Positions 6,804-10,579 of a DNA stretch of 10,579 bases are shown piece by piece; the first letter of the stretch is position 1, and each line of letters opens with the position of its first letter. The position numbers were made by a program, and so were the translations under genes. A model generated the notes under the pieces. The model worked only from the letters and a program-made list of their open reading frames with translations, ran no database searches and was not told the DNA's origin. The DNA lies in the NCBI GenBank assembly GCA_934179885.1, contig CAKPQY010000010.1, positions 1 through 10,579 of the forward strand, read 5' to 3'. This stretch comes from an uncultured Clostridia bacterium (lineage in GTDB: Bacteria > Bacillota > Clostridia > TANB77 > CAG-508).

Positions 6804-7454
6804 ATGATTTTAAAAGAACTAAAGATACAAACATGGATAGGTGATAAAACAAATTGTTATGTGATATTTGATGAAGATAGTAGAGAAATAATGGTAATAG
6901 ACCCAGCAGGTGATGTAGATAAAATAGAGGATTTGATAAAAAATGTATTTAAAGGAAAGTTAAAATATATTTATTTAACACATTGTCATGGAGATCATAT
7001 TGCGGGTGTAACAGAGTTAAAAAAACGCTGTGGTGGAAGAATTTTAATTCATAGAATAGATGCAGAAGGTTTAAACAATGTAGATATAAATTTAACAGAA
7101 TATATAGGATTACCAGAAATTGAATTAGAAGCTGATTCAAGAATTGATGATAATGATTTGATTCATTTAGGAGAATTAGAATTTAGAGTGATTCATACAC
7201 CTGGACATACAGCTGGAAGTACGTCACTTTATTGTGAAAAAGAAAAATGTTTATTTTCAGGTGACACAATTTTTGCTGGAACATGGGGAAGAACTGATTT
7301 ACCAACATCAAGTAGGGAAGATATAATGAATTCAATTATAAATAAAATTTTGATTTTGCCAGATGAAACTTTTATTTATCCGGGTCATGGAAAGGCAACT
7401 ATGTTAAAAGATGAAAAGCCTATTTATCTTGAATTAAAGCCTAAAATGTGGTAA
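6804..7454 (+). CDS. Metallo-beta-lactamase-fold hydrolase, glyoxalase-II/YcbL-like
   Basis: A 216-residue MBL-fold protein with a complete dinuclear metal site: THCHGDH (H60, H62, D64, H65), H135 in HTPGHTAGS, D154 in FSGDTIF and H195 in YPGHG. The compact size and FAGTWGRTDLP loop match the glyoxalase-II-like group that hydrolyses thioesters such as S-lactoylglutathione. It lacks the long C-terminal substrate domain of true GloB, so the substrate is unknown. Such a gene commonly sits between relA and hisS in Clostridia. The start is chosen at ATG 6804 because the conserved domain starts there; an in-frame GTG at 6717 would add 29 residues encoded wholly by the repeat and overlaps the ribosome binding site. 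Translation would depend on folding of the repeat, on coupling to relA, or on the weak GGGA at 6795-6798. The next gene starts 22 nt after the stop. Confidence 0.92.
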   Translation: MILKELKIQTWIGDKTNCYVIFDEDSREIMVIDPAGDVDKIEDLIKNVFKGKLKYIYLTHCHGDHIAGVTELKKRCGGRILIHRIDAEGLNNVDINLTEYIGLPEIELEADSRIDDNDLIHLGELEFRVIHTPGHTAGSTSLYCEKEKCLFSGDTIFAGTWGRTDLPTSSREDIMNSIINKILILPDETFIYPGHGKATMLKDEKPIYLELKPKMW

Positions 7455-7476
7455 AATACAAAAAGGAGATGAGAAG

Positions 7477-8793
7477 ATGAGTAATAAAACAGAACCAAGA
7501 ACATTGGCAGGATTTATGGAATTAATGCCAAATGAACAAATATTATTTGAGCAAATGAAAGAAAAAATAGAAAAAATATATCAAAAATTTGGATTTTTAC
7601 CACTAGACACACCAATACTAGAATTATCAGAAGTATTGCTTGCAAAAGCTGGTGGAGAAACAGAAAAACAGATATATAGATTTGAAAAAGGTGATACAGA
7701 TATATCAATGAGATTTGATTTAACAGTACCACTTGCAAAATATGTTGCTAAAAATTATGGAAATTTAAGCTTTCCATTTAGAAGATATCAAATTGGAAAA
7801 GTATATCGTGGGGAAAGAGCTCAAAAAGGAAGATTTCGTGAATTTTATCAATGTGATATAGACATTATAGGTGATGGGGAATTAAGTATAATAAATGATG
7901 CAGAACTTCCAAGTGTTATTTATAATGTATTTAAAGAATTAGGATTTGATGATTTTACAATTCGTATAAATAATAGAAAAATATTAAATGGATTATTTGA
8001 AAGTTTGGAGCAAAAAGAAAATAGTACAGAAATATTAAGAATAATTGATAAAATAGAAAAAATAGGAAAAGAAGCAGTAATTGAAGAATTAGAAAAAATT
8101 GAAGTTCCAAAAAATTCTATAGAAACAATAATGAATTTTATAGAAATAGATGGAACAACTGATGAAAAACTTCAAAAATTACAAGATTTAAATATACAGA
8201 ACGAAAATTTCCAAATGGGACTTGAAGAATTAACACAAGTTGTTAATTATGTAAGATTATTTGGGATACCAGAGGGCAATTTTAAAGTTGATTTAACAAT
8301 TGCGAGAGGTTTAGATTATTATACAGGAACAGTTTATGAGACATTTTTAAATCAATACAGAGAGCTTGGAAGTGTATGTTCAGGTGGAAGATATGAAAAC
8401 TTAGCAGAACATTATACAGATAAAAAACTACCAGGTGTAGGAATATCAATTGGTTTAACAAGATTATTTTATAAATTAAATGAATTAAATCTAATAAATG
8501 CTGATAAAAAATCTGTTGCGGAAGTATTGATAGTTCCAATGTTAGAAGATTTAAGTGTTCCAATAAAAATTGCTAATAATTTAAGAAGTAATGGAATTAA
8601 CACAGAAATTTACTTAAATGATAAGAAATTGAAGGCTAAAATGAAATATGCAGATAAGCTTGAAATTCCTTTTGTTATAGTTGTTGGTGAAGATGAGGTT
8701 AATTCTGGAGTTGTTAAAATAAAGAATATGAAAACTGGAAATGAGAAAGAGTGCCAAATTGAAAATGTGCCTCATTTGATAAGACTTTTATAA
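7477..8793 (+). CDS. hisS: Histidyl-tRNA synthetase, archaeal/eukaryotic-like type
   Basis: A 438-residue class II synthetase charging tRNA-His. Motif 1 lies around residues 40-60 (LDTPILELSEVL). Motif 2 is KVYRGERAQKGRFREFYQCD, near 108-127. The histidine-binding motif is ARGLDYYTGTVYE (276-288), followed by CSGGRYENL (301-309) and motif 3 GVGISIGLTRLF (320-331). The anticodon-binding domain fills about 345-438. The MRFDLTVPLAKYVA stretch (78-91) replaces the LRPEGTAG type seen in E. coli HisRS and resembles archaeal and eukaryotic enzymes. The protein is full length, so it is a synthetase and not the HisZ paralogue, which lacks parts of the catalytic and anticodon regions. AAGGAG at 7463-7468 lies 8 nt before the ATG. 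It is the last gene of the operon. Confidence 0.96.
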   Translation: MSNKTEPRTLAGFMELMPNEQILFEQMKEKIEKIYQKFGFLPLDTPILELSEVLLAKAGGETEKQIYRFEKGDTDISMRFDLTVPLAKYVAKNYGNLSFPFRRYQIGKVYRGERAQKGRFREFYQCDIDIIGDGELSIINDAELPSVIYNVFKELGFDDFTIRINNRKILNGLFESLEQKENSTEILRIIDKIEKIGKEAVIEELEKIEVPKNSIETIMNFIEIDGTTDEKLQKLQDLNIQNENFQMGLEELTQVVNYVRLFGIPEGNFKVDLTIARGLDYYTGTVYETFLNQYRELGSVCSGGRYENLAEHYTDKKLPGVGISIGLTRLFYKLNELNLINADKKSVAEVLIVPMLEDLSVPIKIANNLRSNGINTEIYLNDKKLKAKMKYADKLEIPFVIVVGEDEVNSGVVKIKNMKTGNEKECQIENVPHLIRLL

Positions 8794-8825
8794 TAAGATA
8801 GTAAAAAAATAGAAAAATATAATTA

Positions 8826-8862
8826 AAAATCCTATTGGAAAACGTATTTCCAGTAGGATTTT
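8826..8862. terminator. Bidirectional intrinsic terminator between hisS and the Crp/Fnr gene
   Basis: AAAATCCTA (8826-8834) pairs with TAGGATTTT (8854-8862), and TGGAAA (8836-8841) with TTTCCA (8847-8852), around an ACGTA loop. The only flaw is a T/G pair at 8835/8853. The plus strand ends in TTTTCT and the minus strand in ATTTTT, so it can stop transcription from both converging genes. Confidence 0.85.
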
Positions 8863-8891
8863 CTAATATCATGCCCCTTTTGTTCTAATTA

Positions 8892-9521
8892 TTAATATAA
8901 AAGCGTAATTTTATTTCCACTCTTTTTTATAAAACCTTCATCTTTTAAAAATCTAAGCTCTCTCATCATAGCACTTCTATCAACACTCAAATAATCTGCT
9001 AAATCAGTTAAAGAAAAAGGCATAGAAAAAGTTTTATTTAAATTTCTACTAGACATAATAGAAAAATAGCCAAGCAATTTCTCTCTAATAGTACGTTTGG
9101 TTAAAATTTCTATACGAGTATTTAAATGAGTTATCTTATTTAGAATAAGTTCAGAAAAGTTCTCAGATAATACCTGATGAAATTTACAATTCGTTTTGCA
9201 CTTTTGGTGAATATTATCATAACTAAAAAATAATATTTCACAATTTTTTTTAGCTTCTACTGATAGTTCACTGTTAGTAGTTACAATATAAAAAGCTTCT
9301 CCAAAAATATCATTTTTTGTAAAATGTTCTATTATAGATTTATTGCCATTCAAATCATACCTAACCAAATCAGCCTCTCCTTCGGCTAGAATACATATTT
9401 GATTTCTTTTTTGAATATAAGTTGTTATTGTTTGACCTTTTTTAAAAGCTTTTTTTTGCACATTTTTACAATTACAAGAAAAGTCTTTTATAAAATTTTC
9501 CATATCTATATTTGATATCAT
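8892..9521 (-). CDS. Crp/Fnr-family transcriptional regulator
   Basis: A 209-residue regulator with an N-terminal cyclic-nucleotide-binding-type beta-roll (about 20-115; RYDLNGNKSIIEHF and NDIFGEA), a dimerisation helix (about 115-150) and a C-terminal winged HTH in which TDLADYLSVDRSAMMREL (172-189) is the helix-turn-helix. CKTNCKFHQ (C108, C112) followed by TKRTIREKLLGY matches a branch common in Clostridia. Six cysteines (C16, C18, C43, C94, C108, C112) leave open an iron-sulphur or redox sensor, but the effector is unknown. The ATG at 9521 is chosen because AGAGGA lies 10 nt upstream (9532-9537); a TTG at 9542 would add seven residues and include that site. The dyads in its upstream region make it the likely regulator of itself and of nrdD. 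Confidence 0.9.
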   Translation of the reverse strand: MISNIDMENFIKDFSCNCKNVQKKAFKKGQTITTYIQKRNQICILAEGEADLVRYDLNGNKSIIEHFTKNDIFGEAFYIVTTNSELSVEAKKNCEILFFSYDNIHQKCKTNCKFHQVLSENFSELILNKITHLNTRIEILTKRTIREKLLGYFSIMSSRNLNKTFSMPFSLTDLADYLSVDRSAMMRELRFLKDEGFIKKSGNKITLLY

Positions 9522-9555
9522 AATATAAAAATCCTCTTTCAAAATTATTTATATA

Positions 9556-9584
9556 ATTATACAACAAAAATGTTGCAAATGCAA
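9556..9584 (-). promoter_or_regulatory. Promoter of the Crp/Fnr gene
   Basis: Read on the minus strand, a perfect TATAAT (9561-9556) lies 17 nt from TTGCAT (9584-9579). The -10 is 34 nt before the ATG. The weak -35 lies inside the dyad at 9571-9586, so a bound regulator would block or compete with polymerase. Confidence 0.6.
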
Positions 9585-9586
9585 CG
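9571..9586. promoter_or_regulatory. Putative Crp/Fnr operator 1 (TGTTGC-N4-GCAACG)
   Basis: A dyad with 5-bp perfect half-sites, GTTGC-AAAT-GCAAC, in the half-site/4-nt/half-site layout of Fnr-type sites. It overlaps the predicted -35 of the divergent regulator gene, with its centre about 29-30 nt upstream of the estimated start site, a position that suggests autorepression. Confidence 0.65.
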
Positions 9587-9588
9587 AA

Positions 9589-9610
9589 CAAAATGTAATC
9601 AAAATGTAAT
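9589..9610. repeat. Two perfect tandem copies of an 11-bp unit
   Basis: CAAAATGTAAT occurs at 9589-9599 and again, without a gap, at 9600-9610. The 11-bp period is one helical turn, so a protein could contact both units on the same face. It starts 2 bp past operator 1. It may also be chance or replication slippage in AT-rich DNA. Confidence 0.6.
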
Positions 9611-9671
9611 AAAAGAGAATTCCTTAGAAATAAGCTAAGTTTAAAAAATGGGAAAATAAAAAAATAAAAAA

Positions 9672-9687
9672 TGTTGCTTTTGCAACA
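9672..9687. promoter_or_regulatory. Putative Crp/Fnr operator 2 (TGTTGC-N4-GCAACA) upstream of nrdD
   Basis: A perfect 6-bp dyad, TGTTGC-TTTT-GCAACA, with the same half-sites and spacing as operator 1, 101 bp away centre to centre. The TATAAT at 9708-9713 places its centre about 41 bp before the estimated transcription start, the classic class II activator position of Crp and Fnr. Confidence 0.7.
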
Positions 9688-9707
9688 GAAAAAGATTTTT
9701 TTTGATA

Positions 9708-9713
9708 TATAAT
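9708..9713 (+). promoter_or_regulatory. -10 box of the nrdD promoter
   Basis: A perfect TATAAT with no recognisable -35: the hexamer 17 nt upstream is ACAGAA. Lack of a -35, with an operator just upstream, is typical of an activator-dependent promoter. The predicted start near 9720 leaves a leader of about 67 nt before the ATG at 9788. Confidence 0.6.
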
Positions 9714-9787
9714 AAACACATAAAAGATATGGAAACACACAAGTAAAACAAATACTAAATGTGGAAAATGAAGGAGGAAATGCAAAA

Positions 9788-10531
9788 ATGAAGATTATCA
9801 AAAGAGATGGAAGAGTCGTAGATTATGACAGACAAAAAATTTCAATAGCAATTGATAAAGCAAATCAAGAGGTAAAAGGAAAAGAAAAAGCTACTAAAGA
9901 AGAAATAAAAGAAATAATTGAGTATATAGAAGATTTAGGCAAAAAAAGAATGCTAGTAGAAGATGTTCAAGATATAATAGAAGAAAAATTAATGGAAATA
10001 GGAAGATATGAATTAGCAAAAAAATATATTGTATATCGTTATAATAGAGCATTAATAAGAAAATCAAATACAACAGATGAATCAATTTTAGGTTTAATAA
10101 GAAATGAAAATAAAGAATTAGCCGAAGAAAATTCAAATAAAAATACAATGCTAGCATCTACACAAAGAGATTATATAGCAGGAGAAGTTTCAAGAGATTT
10201 AACAAACAGATTATTATTACCTGAAAAAATAGTAAAGGCACATCAAGAAGGAATTTTGCATTTCCACGACGCTGATTACTTTGTACAACCAATATTTAAC
10301 TGTTGCCTAATTAATATAGAAGACATGTTAGATAATGGAACAGTAATGAACGGAAAATTAATAGAAAGTCCAAAAAGTTTTCAAGTAGCTTGTACAGTAA
10401 CAACACAAATAATAGCAGCTGTTGCAAGTAATCAATATGGTGGACAATCTGTTGACATGAAACATTTAGGAAAATATTTAAGAAAAAGCTATGAAAAATA
10501 TACAAAACAGTTGCAAGAAAAATATAAGTGA
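9788..10531 (+). CDS. nrdD: Anaerobic ribonucleoside-triphosphate reductase NrdD, N-terminal 247 residues, interrupted by in-frame TGA
   Basis: The start of a class III ribonucleotide reductase, the oxygen-sensitive glycyl-radical enzyme that makes dNTPs in anaerobes. Residues 1 to about 92 form the ATP-cone regulatory domain (IIKRDGRVVDYDRQKI). The catalytic domain then begins, with LHFHDADYF (157-165) and IFNCCLINIEDML; C172 aligns with the essential Cys175 of E. coli NrdD. VACTVTTQIIAAVAS and the conserved YGGQS turn follow. The ATG at 9788 has AAGGAGG at 9771-9777, 10 nt upstream; an in-frame GTG at 9761 lacks a site. Codon 248 is TGA, far short of the roughly 700 residues expected, yet the same frame continues with NrdD-like sequence, so the gene is either broken by one substitution, recoded, or miscalled here. 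The radical-bearing C-terminal glycine loop would lie outside the window. Confidence 0.9.
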   Translation: MKIIKRDGRVVDYDRQKISIAIDKANQEVKGKEKATKEEIKEIIEYIEDLGKKRMLVEDVQDIIEEKLMEIGRYELAKKYIVYRYNRALIRKSNTTDESILGLIRNENKELAEENSNKNTMLASTQRDYIAGEVSRDLTNRLLLPEKIVKAHQEGILHFHDADYFVQPIFNCCLINIEDMLDNGTVMNGKLIESPKSFQVACTVTTQIIAAVASNQYGGQSVDMKHLGKYLRKSYEKYTKQLQEKYK

Positions 10532-10579
10532 AAACTATCTAATGATACTATTACAGAGTTAGTAGAAGATAAAATAAGA
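10532..10579 (+). other. nrdD: In-frame continuation of nrdD after the TGA (runs off the window)
   Basis: The 16 codons after the TGA are open in the same frame and read KLSNDTITELVEDKIR, the kind of charged helix expected at this point of NrdD before the segment leading to the conserved dNTP-site region. The continuity means no frameshift is needed to explain the stop; a change of one base, for example GGA to TGA, is enough. Confidence 0.6.

Noticed and set aside
6661..6852. Minus-strand reading frame across the relA-MBL junction with GRFLLGH and KRTVPSG peptides
   Set aside because: It is the reverse reading of the same palindrome, which yields similar peptides on both strands; it has no ribosome binding site and no recognisable domain.
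9705..9760. NrdR box upstream of nrdD
   Set aside because: The sequence around 9704-9720 is AT-rich, but I could not find the paired ACAC...GTG-type palindromes of NrdR sites.
9472..9801. 109-residue minus-strand frame across the regulator-nrdD intergenic region
   Set aside because: It covers both promoters, both dyads and the start of nrdD. The hydrophobic Phe/Ile/Tyr-rich translation is typical of random AT-rich sequence.
10529..10560. Genome-wide UGA recoding (Gly or Trp) or a selenocysteine site
   Set aside because: TGA terminates relA in a natural overlap with the next ribosome binding site, no other gene here has internal TGA, and the nrdD position is not a catalytic Cys; the downstream stem is weak and AT-rich. 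Kept only as an alternative in the nrdD finding.

Overview
The window is about 10.6 kb of very AT-rich DNA with strong AAGGAGG-type ribosome binding sites, mostly TAA stops and the gene order recJ - relA/rel - metallo-hydrolase - hisS. That order, together with a bifunctional Rel, a clostridial-type Crp/Fnr regulator and an anaerobic class III ribonucleotide reductase, points to a strict anaerobe of the Clostridia, probably one of the very low-GC uncultured gut lineages. The lineage is inferred from gene content and composition, not from a marker search.

Layout. Positions 1-1305 hold the C-terminal part of a short-form alanyl-tRNA synthetase that runs in from the left. Positions 1309-1566 hold a nested inverted-repeat element that fills the whole gap up to a HIT-family hydrolase gene (1580-1924). 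A membrane-anchored sortase (2008-2691) has its own extended -10 promoter and its own terminator. Next comes a co-directional operon, recJ (2826-4511), rel/relA (4528-6720), a glyoxalase-II-like metallo-hydrolase (6804-7454) and hisS (7477-8793), closed by a stem-loop that can act as a terminator on both strands. A Crp/Fnr-family regulator lies on the minus strand (8892-9521) and is divergent from nrdD (9788 to the right edge).

The operon covers RecJ repair exonuclease, (p)ppGpp metabolism and histidyl-tRNA charging. The right-hand block is a regulator and target pair. Two matching TGTTGC-N4-GCAAC dyads lie in the divergent intergenic region: one overlaps the predicted -35 of the regulator's own promoter, and the other is centred near -41 of the predicted nrdD promoter. 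This suggests that the regulator represses itself and activates deoxyribonucleotide synthesis under anaerobic conditions.

The main oddities are: (1) an imperfect palindromic repeat (6721-6797) sitting exactly between the ribosome binding site and the ATG of the metallo-hydrolase gene, so that folding the repeat would restore a 9-nt spacing; (2) the 258-bp nested palindromic element upstream of the HIT gene; (3) an in-frame TGA in nrdD, after which the same frame carries on with plausible NrdD sequence to the window edge; (4) an AlaRS lacking both the beta-barrel that normally precedes the editing domain and the C-terminal domain, with an extra Cys cluster; (5) a HisRS with archaeal/eukaryotic-style motifs. 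I see no CRISPR array, tRNA, rRNA, phage gene or transposase gene.
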